In this document: positions 34,092-43,662 of the stretch, piece after piece
Layout of the letters: each line of letters starts with the position of its first letter
Numbering within the stretch: the first letter of the stretch is position 1
NCBI RefSeq assembly: GCF_910593785.1
Contig: NZ_CAJVAP010000010.1
Span: 46,525 to 110,524 of the forward strand
DNA length: 64,000 nt
Direction of reading: 5' to 3'
From: Leucobacter soli
GTDB taxonomy: Bacteria; Actinomycetota; Actinomycetes; Actinomycetales; Microbacteriaceae
Translations under genes and position numbers: made by a program
The notes under the pieces: generated by a model
Told to the model about the DNA's origin: nothing
Seen by the model: the letters and a program-made list of their open reading frames with translations, nothing else
Database searches by the model: none

Positions 34092-35435
34092 TCAGACGCC
34101 GAGCACCACCCAGCGCTCGCCGCGGGCGCGGAGCCCGAGGGTCACCGCGCGGGCCGACATGAAGACGAGGGCGAACCCCGCGGTGAGCGCGAGCAGTGCG
34201 CCGCCGGCGCTCGATGCCGAGGCGGTGAGCAGCCAGAGCACCGGAAGGTAGACCGCCAGGTTCACCAGGCTGGTCCAGGCGAGGTAGCGCGCGTCGCCGG
34301 CGCCCATGAGCACACCGTCGAGCACGAAGACGTAGGCCCCGAGCGGCTGCGCGAGGCCGAGCACCAGGAGTGCGGCGGGCAGGATCGAGAGCACCGCGGG
34401 ATCGCTCGTGAAGATCCGCCCCAGCACCGGGCTCGCGAGCGCGATCACCGCGCCGATACCGCCCGCGAAGACCGCGCCCCAGATGAGGCAGCGCCTCACG
34501 ACGAACCTCGCCCGCGCGGCGTCCCGCGCGCCGAGCGCGTCGCCGATGAGGGCCTGGGCGGCGATCGCGAGCGCGTCCAGCGCGAAGGCGGCGACGCTGA
34601 AGATCGTGAAGACGACCTGGTAGCCGGCGGTGGTCGCCGTGCCGTGCGTCGTCGCGGCGAACACGGTCGCGAGCAGTGCCGCGCGCAGCCCGATCGTGCG
34701 GATGAACAGCCAGCCGCCGCTGCGGCCGGCCTGCGAGAGTCCGTCGCGACGGGGGAGGATCCCGGCGCCGACACGGCGCCGGTGCCGCGCGACGACCACG
34801 AGGTAGACCGCGACCATGCCCCACTGCGCCAGCACCGTCCCGCACGCGCTGCCGGCGATCCCCCAGCCGAAGCCGTAGATGAACCACCAGTTCAGCAGCG
34901 CGTTGGCCGCGAAGCCGATGGTCGCGACGGCCAGCGGGGTGCGGGTGTCCTGCATCCCCCGCAGGAGGCCGCTCGCCGCGAAGACGAGGAGCATGGCCGG
35001 GATGCCGAGGCACGAGATGACGAGGTAGCTGAGCGCCTGACCCGACGTGACCGCGTCGGCGCCGAAGGCCGCCACCAGGGGCCCGCTCCCGATCGCGAGC
35101 GCGGCACCGACCGCGATGCCGAGCCCGAGAGCCAGCCAGAGCCCGTCGATGCCGGCCTGCACGGCACCGCGCTCGTCTCCCGCTGCCCGGCGCCGGGCGA
35201 CGAGGGGCGTCGTGGAGTAGGCGAGGAAGATCATCAGCCCGACCGCAGTCTGCAGGACCGCCGAAGCGATCGCGAGTCCGGCGAGCGGTGCGGCGCCGAG
35301 GTGCCCGATGAGGGCGGAGTCCACGACGAGGAAGAGCGGCTCGGCGATGAGCGCGCCGAGCGCCGGCACGGCGAGTCCGGCGATGCGCCGATCCGTGTCG
35401 CGCCGCCGGGTCCGCGCACCCTCGATGTCGACCAT
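34092..35435 (-). CDS. MATE-family efflux transporter (DinF-like)
   Basis: 447 residues with twelve membrane helices in two MatE halves (LAVPALGALIAEPLFLVVDSALIG opens the first). Expected to export drugs or metabolites by Na+/H+ antiport. ATG 35435 has TACCGT 7 nt upstream; the promoter is back-to-back with that of the M13 peptidase, with only 33 bp between the start codons. Confidence 0.9.
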   Translation of the reverse strand: MVDIEGARTRRRDTDRRIAGLAVPALGALIAEPLFLVVDSALIGHLGAAPLAGLAIASAVLQTAVGLMIFLAYSTTPLVARRRAAGDERGAVQAGIDGLWLALGLGIAVGAALAIGSGPLVAAFGADAVTSGQALSYLVISCLGIPAMLLVFAASGLLRGMQDTRTPLAVATIGFAANALLNWWFIYGFGWGIAGSACGTVLAQWGMVAVYLVVVARHRRRVGAGILPRRDGLSQAGRSGGWLFIRTIGLRAALLATVFAATTHGTATTAGYQVVFTIFSVAAFALDALAIAAQALIGDALGARDAARARFVVRRCLIWGAVFAGGIGAVIALASPVLGRIFTSDPAVLSILPAALLVLGLAQPLGAYVFVLDGVLMGAGDARYLAWTSLVNLAVYLPVLWLLTASASSAGGALLALTAGFALVFMSARAVTLGLRARGERWVVLGV

Positions 35436-35468
35436 GCTGACTACGGTAGCGGCGGATAGTGTGGTCGC

Positions 35469-37481
35469 ATGACTTCTCCCATCTCTACCGCGCCCGGCAA
35501 CTACGGCCCCTCCGGCATCGACCTCGCCGAGCTCGACGCCGGCGTACGTCCGCAGGACGACCTCTTCCTGCACGTCAACGGCAAGTGGATCGAGCGGACC
35601 GAGATCCCCGCCGACAAGGCGCGCTACGGATCCTTCGCAGTGCTCGCCGAGAACGCCGAGGCCGCGGTGCGCGACATCATCACCGGAATGCCGGCGCCGC
35701 AGCTCGGGCCCATCGAAGGTGGCGAGGATCGGGAGACCGAGAAGATCGCCGCGCTCTACGCCGCGTTCATGGACGTGGATCGGGCCGACGCGCTGGGCGC
35801 CGCACCGATCGCCGCCGACCTCGAGCGGGCCCGCGCGGTGGAGTCGATCCCCGAGCTCATCGCGCTCGTCGGCGAGCTGGAGAGGCAGGGTCTGGGCGGC
35901 TTCTACGGGGTCGGCGTCGACAACGATCCCGGCGATCCGACCCGCTACATCGTCTTCGTCATGCAGGGCGGCATCGGCCTGCCCGACGAGTCCTACTACC
36001 GCGAGGAGCAGTTCGCCGCGATCCGCGAGCAGTACCGGGCGCACATCGCCCGCATGCTCGGCCTCGCGGGCATCGAGGCGGGCGAGGCCGATCGCCTGGC
36101 CGGCCTCGCATACGAGCTCGAGGGGCGGATCGCCGCATCGCATTGGGATCGGGTCGACAGCCGGGACATCCAGAAGCTCTACAACCTGCGCACCGCCGAG
36201 CAGCTGCAGGAGCTGACGCCGACGCTCGACTGGGCCGCCTACCTGGAGGCGGTCGGCGCCCCCGAGGCGGCCTTCGCGGAGGTCGTCGTCGGCCAGCCCG
36301 AAGCCGTCGCCGGGCTCGCCGGCCTGCTGGTCGAGGGGGAGCTCGACGCCTGGCGCGCCTGGCTGGTCTGGCAGATCGTGCGCGGATCCGCAGCGCTGCT
36401 GTCGCAGGAGATCTCGAAGGCGAACTTCGACTTCTACGGGACCGCGCTCACCGGGGCGACGGAGCAGCGGGATCGCTGGCGCCGCGGCGTCTCGTTCGTC
36501 GAGGGCGCCATGGGCGAAGCCGTGGGCCGCCTCTACGTCGAACGGCACTTCGACGAGTCCGCGAAGGCCTCGATGGACGTGCTCGTCGGGCACCTCGTGG
36601 AGGCGTACCGCCGGTCGATCCTGGACCTCGACTGGATGGGCGACGAGACGAAGCAGCGCGCACTCGAGAAGCTCGAGAAGTTCACGCCGAAGGTCGGCTA
36701 CCCGGTGAAGTGGCGCGACTACTCGACGCTCACGGTCGACGCCGGCGACCTGCTGGGGAACTCGCGCCGCGTCGCCGACGTGGAGTACCGGCGCGAACTC
36801 GGCAAGGTCGGCAAGCCGATCGACCGCGACGAGTGGTTCATGACCCCGCAGACGGTCAACGCCTACTACAACCCCGGCTTCAACGAGATCGTCTTCCCTG
36901 CCGCGATCCTGCAGCCGCCGTTCTTCGACGCGGACTGGGATGCGGCGGCCAACTACGGGGCGATCGGCGCGGTGATCGGGCACGAGATCGGGCACGGCTT
37001 CGACGACCAGGGCTCGCAGTACGACGGCGACGGCAGGCTCTCCGACTGGTGGACGGCGGAGGACAGAACGGCGTTCGAGGCGCGCACGAGGGCGCTCATC
37101 GCGCAGTACGACGCCCTCTCCCCGGAAGGCTCCGATGGGCAGGCGGTGAACGGCGAGCTCACGATCGGCGAGAACATCGGCGACCTCTCGGGGCTCGAGA
37201 TCGCGTGGAAGGCCTACCTGATCTCGTTGGACGGCGCGGAGCCGCCGGTGGTCGAGGGGCTGACCGCCGGCGAGCGCTTCTTCCTCGCCTGGGCGCAGGC
37301 CTGGCAGCAGAAGTCGCGCCCCGAGGAGGTCGTGCGCCTGCTCACCATCGACCCGCACTCGCCCAACGAGTTCCGCTGCAACCAGATCGTCCGCAACCTA
37401 GCGCCGTTCCACCAGGCGTACGGCACGCGACCCGGCGACGGGCTGTGGCTCGACCCCGCCGAGCGCGTCGCGATCTGGTGA
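35469..37481 (+). CDS. M13-family metalloendopeptidase (PepO-like)
   Basis: 670 residues, the usual family length. The zinc site HEIGH is at about 505-509 (VIGHEIGHGFDDQGSQYDGDG), with the third ligand in GENIGDLSGLEIA. NAYYNP, a substrate-binding motif of neprilysins, is also present. No signal peptide, so probably cytosolic. TAGTGT (35457-35462) lies 6 nt before the ATG: leaderless. Confidence 0.94.
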   Translation: MTSPISTAPGNYGPSGIDLAELDAGVRPQDDLFLHVNGKWIERTEIPADKARYGSFAVLAENAEAAVRDIITGMPAPQLGPIEGGEDRETEKIAALYAAFMDVDRADALGAAPIAADLERARAVESIPELIALVGELERQGLGGFYGVGVDNDPGDPTRYIVFVMQGGIGLPDESYYREEQFAAIREQYRAHIARMLGLAGIEAGEADRLAGLAYELEGRIAASHWDRVDSRDIQKLYNLRTAEQLQELTPTLDWAAYLEAVGAPEAAFAEVVVGQPEAVAGLAGLLVEGELDAWRAWLVWQIVRGSAALLSQEISKANFDFYGTALTGATEQRDRWRRGVSFVEGAMGEAVGRLYVERHFDESAKASMDVLVGHLVEAYRRSILDLDWMGDETKQRALEKLEKFTPKVGYPVKWRDYSTLTVDAGDLLGNSRRVADVEYRRELGKVGKPIDRDEWFMTPQTVNAYYNPGFNEIVFPAAILQPPFFDADWDAAANYGAIGAVIGHEIGHGFDDQGSQYDGDGRLSDWWTAEDRTAFEARTRALIAQYDALSPEGSDGQAVNGELTIGENIGDLSGLEIAWKAYLISLDGAEPPVVEGLTAGERFFLAWAQAWQQKSRPEEVVRLLTIDPHSPNEFRCNQIVRNLAPFHQAYGTRPGDGLWLDPAERVAIW

Positions 37482-37512
37482 CGCGCGGCCCTGCTCGTTG
37501 AGCACGGTGCAC

Positions 37513-37548
37513 GACCCCGGGCGACGGCGCCGCCGTGCGCCCGGGGTC
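37513..37548. terminator. Terminator hairpin between M13 peptidase and ALDH
   Basis: GACCCCGGGCG (37513-37523) pairs perfectly with CGCCCGGGGTC (37538-37548), and an inner ACGGCG/CGCCGT extends the stem. It serves the two converging genes. Confidence 0.7.
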
Positions 37549-37558
37549 GCGCCGCGAC

Positions 37559-38965
37559 TCAGAGCAGGATGTCGGCAGTCGCCTCGTCCCGGTGCAACGA
37601 GGTCCACACGGCCTTGTGCCGAGTGTAGAGCTCGACGGCGGCCTGGCCGCCCTCCCGCCCATAGCCCGAGCGGCCGATGCCGCCGAAGGGCACACGGTCC
37701 GAGATGACGCCGTAGGTGTTCACCCACACCGTCCCGGCTCGCAGCGCGGCGGCGACGCGGTGCACGCGCGCGGCATCCGTCGACCAGATGCCCGCGGCGA
37801 GCCCGTACTCGGTGTCGTTCGCGAGCGCGACCGCCTCCTCCTCGGTCGTGAACGTGGTCACCGCGGCGACCGGCCCGAAGACCTCCTCGCGCACGATCTC
37901 CATCTCGGGTGTGACGTCGGTGAGGAGGGTGGGGCGGACGAAGTAGCCGGCGGCCAGCTCGGGCGCGGTCGGCAGCTCGCCCTGCGCGAGCACGGTGGCC
38001 CCGGCCTCGACCGCGTTCCGGATCATCCGGTCGGTCTTCTCCTTCTGGGCGAGCGTGGTCTGCGGGCCGAGCTCGGTCCCGGGAGCCAGCGGGTCGCCCG
38101 TCGTGATGCGTCGAGTGCGTTCGGCGAGCCCGCGGAAGAGCTGCTCGGAGCCGCCGCGCTCCACGAGGATCCGGCTGCCCGCGATGCACGCCTGCCCCGT
38201 GTTGCTGAAGACTCCGCTGACGACGCCGTCGACGACGCGGTTCGTCGGAGCGTCGGCGAAGACGAGCTGGGCGGATTTGCCGCCGAGTTCGAGTGCGTTC
38301 GGCACGAGATTCTTCGCGGCGGCGGCGGCGATCGCCTTGCCGGTGCCGTCGTGGCCGGTGAAGACGATCAGTGAGATCCGCGGATCGCCGGTCAGGGCTT
38401 CACCCGTGGCGCGGCCGCCGGGAAGCACGCGGGCGAGGCCCTCGGGCAGGCCCGCTTCGAGCAGGATGCTCTCGAGCTGCAGAGCGGAGAGCGGCGTCTC
38501 GGGCGAGGGCTTGAGCAGGCAGGCGTTGCCGAATGCGAGAGCCGGGGCCAGCTTCTTGGTCGCGAAGATGATGGGGGCGTTCCACGGCACGACGGCCGCG
38601 ACCACGCCGTGCGGTTCGCGTACCGAGTAGGTGAGGTACTCGCCGTCGACCGGGATGACGTCGCCCGTCACCTTGTCGGCGAGCTCGCTGAAGTAGATGA
38701 AGGATCCAGCGGCGCGGCGCACCATGGCGAGGCTCGCCGCGTAGGGGGCGCCGAGGTTCCTCGCCTCGAGCGTCGCGAGCTGCTCCTCGTATTCGAGCAT
38801 CAGCTCGCCGGCACGGCGGAGCACGCGGCCGCGCTCGATCGGCGATCTCCGCGACCAGTCGGCGAACGCCTGCTCGGCGGTGCCGATGGCGCTCGCGACC
38901 TCGGCGGGCGGCGTGTCGGGGACCTCGGCGATGATGCTGCCGTCGATGGGGGAGAAGATATCCAT
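37559..38965 (-). CDS. Aldehyde dehydrogenase family protein
   Basis: 468 residues. NAD(P)-dependent oxidation of an aldehyde to an acid. Catalytic Glu lies in ALELGGKSA, catalytic Cys in NTGQACIAGS, and the Asn in PWNAPIIF. The ATG at 38965 is preceded by AGGAG. It is divergent from an MFS/SDR pair, so the three likely serve one pathway. Aldehyde identity unknown. Confidence 0.92.
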   Translation of the reverse strand: MDIFSPIDGSIIAEVPDTPPAEVASAIGTAEQAFADWSRRSPIERGRVLRRAGELMLEYEEQLATLEARNLGAPYAASLAMVRRAAGSFIYFSELADKVTGDVIPVDGEYLTYSVREPHGVVAAVVPWNAPIIFATKKLAPALAFGNACLLKPSPETPLSALQLESILLEAGLPEGLARVLPGGRATGEALTGDPRISLIVFTGHDGTGKAIAAAAAKNLVPNALELGGKSAQLVFADAPTNRVVDGVVSGVFSNTGQACIAGSRILVERGGSEQLFRGLAERTRRITTGDPLAPGTELGPQTTLAQKEKTDRMIRNAVEAGATVLAQGELPTAPELAAGYFVRPTLLTDVTPEMEIVREEVFGPVAAVTTFTTEEEAVALANDTEYGLAAGIWSTDAARVHRVAAALRAGTVWVNTYGVISDRVPFGGIGRSGYGREGGQAAVELYTRHKAVWTSLHRDEATADILL

Positions 38966-39356
38966 GCGCTGCGCTCCTGTCCTGTCCTGCTCCTGCGCGG
39001 GCACCGGTGCCGTCACTCGGGCGGGCGCCGAAGCCGGCCCCGCCCGACGGGCGAGGCCATGAGAGCATCTTCCCAACTCGACTGAGCTCGCGCGTAGTGC
39101 ACGGTGGTGGTCAAATCAAAACTCCTTCATGCGAAATGACAGCCAGGGCGGGGTCGGAACGGGATGACGGGACGCGTGGCGACCGAGCAATGGGCCCCCG
39201 AGTCGCTTGTGCAGAGTGACAGCGCAACCGCCTGCGCTTGGTCGGCCGGACTCTTGGCCGAGGGGCCGGCTCTTCCATAGAGTGGCGCGATACGGATGGC
39301 GATTCCACCGGTGCGATCCGGCGAGCCCTCGCCGGGATTACGGAGGTCAGGTGTCG
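38966..39356. other. Divergent intergenic region, ALDH / MFS
   Basis: 391 bp without a gene. It must hold both promoters. On the plus side TTGGCC (39254-39259) and TAGAGT (39278-39283), spaced 18 bp, are a weak candidate. No regulator or operator palindrome is obvious. Confidence 0.45.
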
Positions 39357-40580
39357 ATGCGACCGCGGCTGCCGGGCGCCTTCTGGATGATCATCATCGC
39401 GATGATCATCGCGCGGACGGCGTTCTTCGTCGAGTCCTTCCTCACGATCTTCATGAAGTCAGAGGCGGGGTTCAGCTCGGCGCTCGCCGCGTTCATCATG
39501 GGGCTCTACGGCTTCGGCGGAGCCGCCGCCGCGTTCTCGAGCGGCCCGCTCATCGACCGTCTCGGCCCGCGCATCCCGCTGCTCGTGTCGCTCCTCGCGA
39601 CCGCGGCCGCGGCGGTCGTGCTCGCCCTCGGTCCCCCGAACTGGTCGCTCGCCCTGATCGTCCTCGCGTTCGGGCTCGTCGGTCAGGTGATCCAGCCGGC
39701 CAGCAACGCCTACATCGCGCAGCTGGTCCCGGATTCCCGCCGCCGCGAGGCCTACTCCTGGTCGTTCATCGCCCTCAACTCGGGGCTGGCCATCGGGCCG
39801 CTCCTCGGCGGCTACCTGGCGGGAGTCGACTTCTCGCTGATGTTCGGCACGGGTGCCACCCTGATCGTCATCGGCGCGCTGTTCGCAGCTGCGGCGAAGC
39901 CCGCCCGTCAGCACGGCCTCGGAGCCGCCACGGCACGGCCGTTGGAACCGGCCCGGCCGATGGCGAGTATGCGCGAGCTGCTGCGGGATCGCGTCTTCGT
40001 CGAGTACACGGGCCTCAACTGGCTGTTCATGGTCCTCTACCTGCAGGTCTTCGTGATCCTGCCCCTGCTCATGCTGGGCGACGGATTGACCGCCCAGGAC
40101 TACGGGATACTCATGGGAGTGAACGGCACCGCGCTCGTGCTGCTCCAGCTGCCGTTCGACCGCGCCATCCGGCGCTTCACGACGGGGCGTCTGCTGACGG
40201 TCGCGGTGGTCCTGCTCGTCTGCGGCCTGCTCGTGAACAGGCTGGCGGACGCGCTGTGGCTGTACCTGCTCGCCGCAGCCTTCTGGACGTCGGCGGAGCT
40301 GATCAACATGCCGTTGGCGACGACGGTGTCGTCGGTGCTCGCCCCGCCCCACCTGCGGGGCAGCTACCTGGCCGTGCACGGGATGGCCTTCCCGCTGGGG
40401 ATGGGCGTCGCCTCGCTGATCGGCGGCAGCGCTTTCGCGCTGCTCGGCGACCCCAAGCTGATCTGGCTGGTGCTGGCCGGGATCGGCGCAGTGCTGACCG
40501 TGCTCCGATTCCGCATGGAGGGCCGGTTGCAGGCCCGCCTCGCGGGCGCACCCCCTTCCGCCTCAGCAGACCCGGAGTGA
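39357..40580 (+). CDS. MFS transporter
   Basis: 407 residues, about twelve membrane helices, with the motif A loop PLIDRLGPRIPLL. The ATG at 39357 follows GGAGG by 10 nt; GTG 39351 (two residues longer) is an alternative with a 4-nt gap. It lies 23 bp before the SDR gene and likely forms an operon with it; substrate unknown. Confidence 0.88.
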   Translation: MRPRLPGAFWMIIIAMIIARTAFFVESFLTIFMKSEAGFSSALAAFIMGLYGFGGAAAAFSSGPLIDRLGPRIPLLVSLLATAAAAVVLALGPPNWSLALIVLAFGLVGQVIQPASNAYIAQLVPDSRRREAYSWSFIALNSGLAIGPLLGGYLAGVDFSLMFGTGATLIVIGALFAAAAKPARQHGLGAATARPLEPARPMASMRELLRDRVFVEYTGLNWLFMVLYLQVFVILPLLMLGDGLTAQDYGILMGVNGTALVLLQLPFDRAIRRFTTGRLLTVAVVLLVCGLLVNRLADALWLYLLAAAFWTSAELINMPLATTVSSVLAPPHLRGSYLAVHGMAFPLGMGVASLIGGSAFALLGDPKLIWLVLAGIGAVLTVLRFRMEGRLQARLAGAPPSASADPE

Positions 40581-40603
40581 ATCCGGCAGAAGAAAGGAAC
40601 ACC

Positions 40604-41347
40604 GTGGGACTTCTCGAGGACAAGGTCGCCGTGATCACCGGCGCCGCCGGCATGATCGGCCGCGCGACGACCGCCGCCTTCCACCGCGAGGGCGCGGTCG
40701 TGGTCGGTCTCGATGTGCGCGAGCAGGCGACGGACTGCGAGGTCTTCCTGACCGCCGACCTCAGCGACGAGGCCCAGGTCGCGCGCGCGTTCGCGCAGAT
40801 CGACGATCGCTTCGGCCGGCTCGACGTGCTCTTCAGCAACGCCGGTGTGGCGCTCCCCGACGACGACAACGTCCTGCGGACCGGCATCGACGTCTGGCAG
40901 CGGACGATCGCCGCGAACCTGACCTCGATGTTCCTGGTGAACAAGCACGGGATCCCGCTCATGCTGCGCGGCGGCGGCGGATCGCTGATCAACACGGCCT
41001 CGCTCCTGGGCAGCATGGGCTCGGCGGTTCCGGGGATCGCCTACACCGCGACGAAGGGCGCCGTGCTGGCGCTCACGGCCGATGTCGCCGTCGAGTTCGC
41101 ACGGAAGGGGCTGCGCGCGAACACGATCTCGCCGGGTCCGGTGGAGACGCCGCTCTTCACGACCGGGCTGGACGAGGCCGGGCGGCAGCGCCGCCTGGTG
41201 CACGTGCCGACGGGTCGCTTCACCGAGGCGGCCGAGATCGCCGAGTCGGTCGTCTTCCTCGCGAGCGATCGCGCCTCGCACATCAACGGCATCGACCTGA
41301 AGATCGACGGCGGGATGTCGGTCGCCTACGTCACGCCGGAGGAGTGA
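40604..41347 (+). CDS. SDR-family oxidoreductase
   Basis: 247 residues of classical SDR fold: cofactor motif TGAAGMIG at ~13-20, NNAG-like FSNAG, catalytic Ser in NTASLLGS, and YTATK. The Asp after the second strand (GLDVRE) suggests NAD(H). The GTG start follows AAAGGA. In a region with a ring-hydroxylating dioxygenase it is a candidate cis-dihydrodiol dehydrogenase, but that is inference. Confidence 0.9.
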   Translation: MGLLEDKVAVITGAAGMIGRATTAAFHREGAVVVGLDVREQATDCEVFLTADLSDEAQVARAFAQIDDRFGRLDVLFSNAGVALPDDDNVLRTGIDVWQRTIAANLTSMFLVNKHGIPLMLRGGGGSLINTASLLGSMGSAVPGIAYTATKGAVLALTADVAVEFARKGLRANTISPGPVETPLFTTGLDEAGRQRRLVHVPTGRFTEAAEIAESVVFLASDRASHINGIDLKIDGGMSVAYVTPEE

Positions 41348-41379
41348 CCGAGGCCGACCCGAACCCCTGAGCCCGGCGC

Positions 41380-41403
41380 GGTCGCCCGGCCGCTGCGGCG
41401 ACC
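41380..41403. terminator. Possible terminator stem
   Basis: GGTCGCC (41380-41386) and GGCGACC (41397-41403) can pair around a 10-nt loop between the converging SDR and YdhR-like genes. Confidence 0.4.
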
Positions 41404-41432
41404 CGTCGTGGCGCGGGCCGCGACGCCCGTGC

Positions 41433-41738
41433 TCAGAGCCGGATGCCGCGGGTGATGAGCGAGAGCGGCTCGTTGACGTCGAAGTACTTCACCTCGACCT
41501 CGCCGATCCCGGCGCTCGCGAGACGGGAGAGCTGCAGCTCCGCGTAGCGCTCGGCGTCGGCGCGGGTGTCGAACAGGTAGACCCCGCCGCTGCGCTCGGC
41601 CGCTTCGTCCTCGATCCAGAGCTTCCACTGCAGGCCGGCCTCGCCGACGATGTCCGAGGCGAGCACCCGATCGGCGTCGGCGGCGTCGGCGCCGAAGGGA
41701 CCCGCGGTGCGGTACTCCATGATCAGCACGATCGGCAT
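41433..41738 (-). CDS. YdhR-family putative monooxygenase
   Basis: 101 residues, the size of the YdhR dimeric alpha-beta barrel family (PIVLIMEYRTAGPFG, GGVYLFDTRADAERYAE, VEVKYFDVNEPLS). Homologues are called putative monooxygenases without known substrate. A GAGGAG ribosome site precedes the ATG. Confidence 0.72.
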   Translation of the reverse strand: MPIVLIMEYRTAGPFGADAADADRVLASDIVGEAGLQWKLWIEDEAAERSGGVYLFDTRADAERYAELQLSRLASAGIGEVEVKYFDVNEPLSLITRGIRL

Positions 41739-41995
41739 GCTGCGCTCCTCTCGATAGGGTCGGGGCGTGCCTGAACTCTAATCGTTACCGAGACGCGGAT
41801 GCGCTGGACCCCGGTGTTCCGCTGGGGACTTGTCAGACCCGACTACGGGCTTCCCGGAGTATTGTGCGGATGCATATAGAGCTTGGTTCGAGAGGCGGGA
41901 ATTCTGTTAGCGACCCGGAGCAGCTGTTCCGCTCGGAGAACGGGTCTCGCAGGTTCATTCAGCGGGTTGCCAACTAGTCACAACGGAGTACAACC

Positions 41996-43591
41996 ATGGC
42001 AAGAAAATTCACTCGAAAATTGTTGGCGGCCTCGGTCGCCGCGCTGGCCTCGATCGCGCTGGTTTCGTGCTCCGGCGCGACGGTCGAGCCGGAAGAGGGC
42101 GGCGGTAGCGACGCGACCTTGATCTTCGACCTGGGGCTCGAGATGACAACGCTCGATCCCGGCGCGGTGTTCGACGTCTCGGCGTTCATCGTGACCACGG
42201 CCGTCTACGAAGGCCTCGTCGAGTACAAGACCGGCACCAATGAGATCGAACCCGCGCTCGCAGAGAGCTGGGAGGTCAACGACGACGCTACCGAGCACCG
42301 CTTCAAGCTTCGCGACGGGGTGACGTTCGAGTCCGGGGGCACGTTGACCTCCGCGGACGTCGTGTTCGCCTACGACCGACTGAAGAATCTTCAGGGTGCG
42401 GCCTCGTACCTGATGGATGGGCTCACGGTCTCCGCTGACGGGGAGGACACGGTGGTGATCTCGAGCGAAGTCCCGCAACCGGGACTGCTCCAGATGCTCA
42501 CCGCGGGTAACTTCTCGATCTACGATTCCGAGGCGATCAAGGCCGAGGGAGGCATCTCCGACGAGACGGCCGCGACGGAGGACACTGCCGCTGATGTGTT
42601 CGCCCAGAAGTCCTTCGGGACCGGCGCGTACTCGCTGAAGGGCTACGAGCCGAACGCTGAGGTGAATCTCGCCTTCAGCAGCAACTGGCGTGGCGATGAG
42701 CCGGATTTCACGAGCATCATCATTCGGAACTCGCGCAGCATCCAGCAGCAGGTGCTGAACGTGCAGAACGGCGGATCTGACCTCACCATTTCGCTGTCGG
42801 CGCCTCAGGTCGAGGAACTCGACGCGAGCAAGGTGAACGTGCTCAGCCAACCGCTTCCGCAGCTCATCTATATGGCGCTCACCAACTCGGAGGGTCCGAC
42901 GACGAACGCGGACTTCCGCAAGGCGATCGCGCTCGGCCTGGACTATGAGGGTCTGGTCGAGGTCGCCGGTAAGGGTGCCGCGCAGGCCACCGGCGTGATT
43001 CCCACGACGGTTCTGGGTGCCCTCTCCGAAGGCGACGCTCTGCAGCGCGACGTCGAGGCAGCGAAGCAGGCGCTCGCCGACAGCGGCATGGCGGATCAGG
43101 AACTCTCGATCTCCTTCGGCAGCGACTACACGGTCGGTGGCCAGGACATGGGTCTCTTCGCACAGAAGATCCAGTCCGACCTGCAGGAGATTGGGATGAA
43201 CGTCACGCTGGACGGTGCACCGACGCAGGTCTCGCGCACGGCGAACCAGGAGGGCAAGATCCAGGCAGCACTGTGGCCGTGGCCGCCGGACTACGCGGAT
43301 CCGAGCCAGTTCCTCATCTACAACCCCGGTGGGCTGCTCGCTACGCGTACCCACTGGACGGCTGAGGAAGCTCCCGAGATCGACGCGTTGGCGCAAGCGG
43401 CGCAGCTGGCCATCGATCCCGCGGACCGCGAGACCGCCTACCAGGAGTGGGCGCGGGCCATCCGTGACACGAACCGCTTTATCGCCGTGGTCGAAGTGCC
43501 CCAGGCGCTGGTGACCTCGAAGCGTGTCGGCAACCTCAACATGGATGTGATGGGGACCGTTCACCTCGACGCCCTCACGCTCGAGCAGTAA
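41996..43591 (+). CDS. Peptide/nickel-type ABC transporter substrate-binding lipoprotein (SBP_bac_5)
   Basis: 531 residues. The signal peptide ends in a lipobox (ALVSC, Cys ~25), followed by the large cluster-C binding fold (LDPGAVFDVSAFIVTTAVYEGL, SWEVNDDATEHRFKLRDGVTF). ATG follows GGAG. It begins an operon with a deacetylase-like enzyme and the four other ABC subunits, so the ligand may be an acylated compound that is hydrolysed after import. Confidence 0.93.
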   Translation: MARKFTRKLLAASVAALASIALVSCSGATVEPEEGGGSDATLIFDLGLEMTTLDPGAVFDVSAFIVTTAVYEGLVEYKTGTNEIEPALAESWEVNDDATEHRFKLRDGVTFESGGTLTSADVVFAYDRLKNLQGAASYLMDGLTVSADGEDTVVISSEVPQPGLLQMLTAGNFSIYDSEAIKAEGGISDETAATEDTAADVFAQKSFGTGAYSLKGYEPNAEVNLAFSSNWRGDEPDFTSIIIRNSRSIQQQVLNVQNGGSDLTISLSAPQVEELDASKVNVLSQPLPQLIYMALTNSEGPTTNADFRKAIALGLDYEGLVEVAGKGAAQATGVIPTTVLGALSEGDALQRDVEAAKQALADSGMADQELSISFGSDYTVGGQDMGLFAQKIQSDLQEIGMNVTLDGAPTQVSRTANQEGKIQAALWPWPPDYADPSQFLIYNPGGLLATRTHWTAEEAPEIDALAQAAQLAIDPADRETAYQEWARAIRDTNRFIAVVEVPQALVTSKRVGNLNMDVMGTVHLDALTLEQ

Positions 43592-43662
43592 CCCGGTCGG
43601 GGTGCGCCCACCGCTTGGTCGGCGCATCCCGACCCTTCGCGCCGAAAAGGAAATGGACGACG

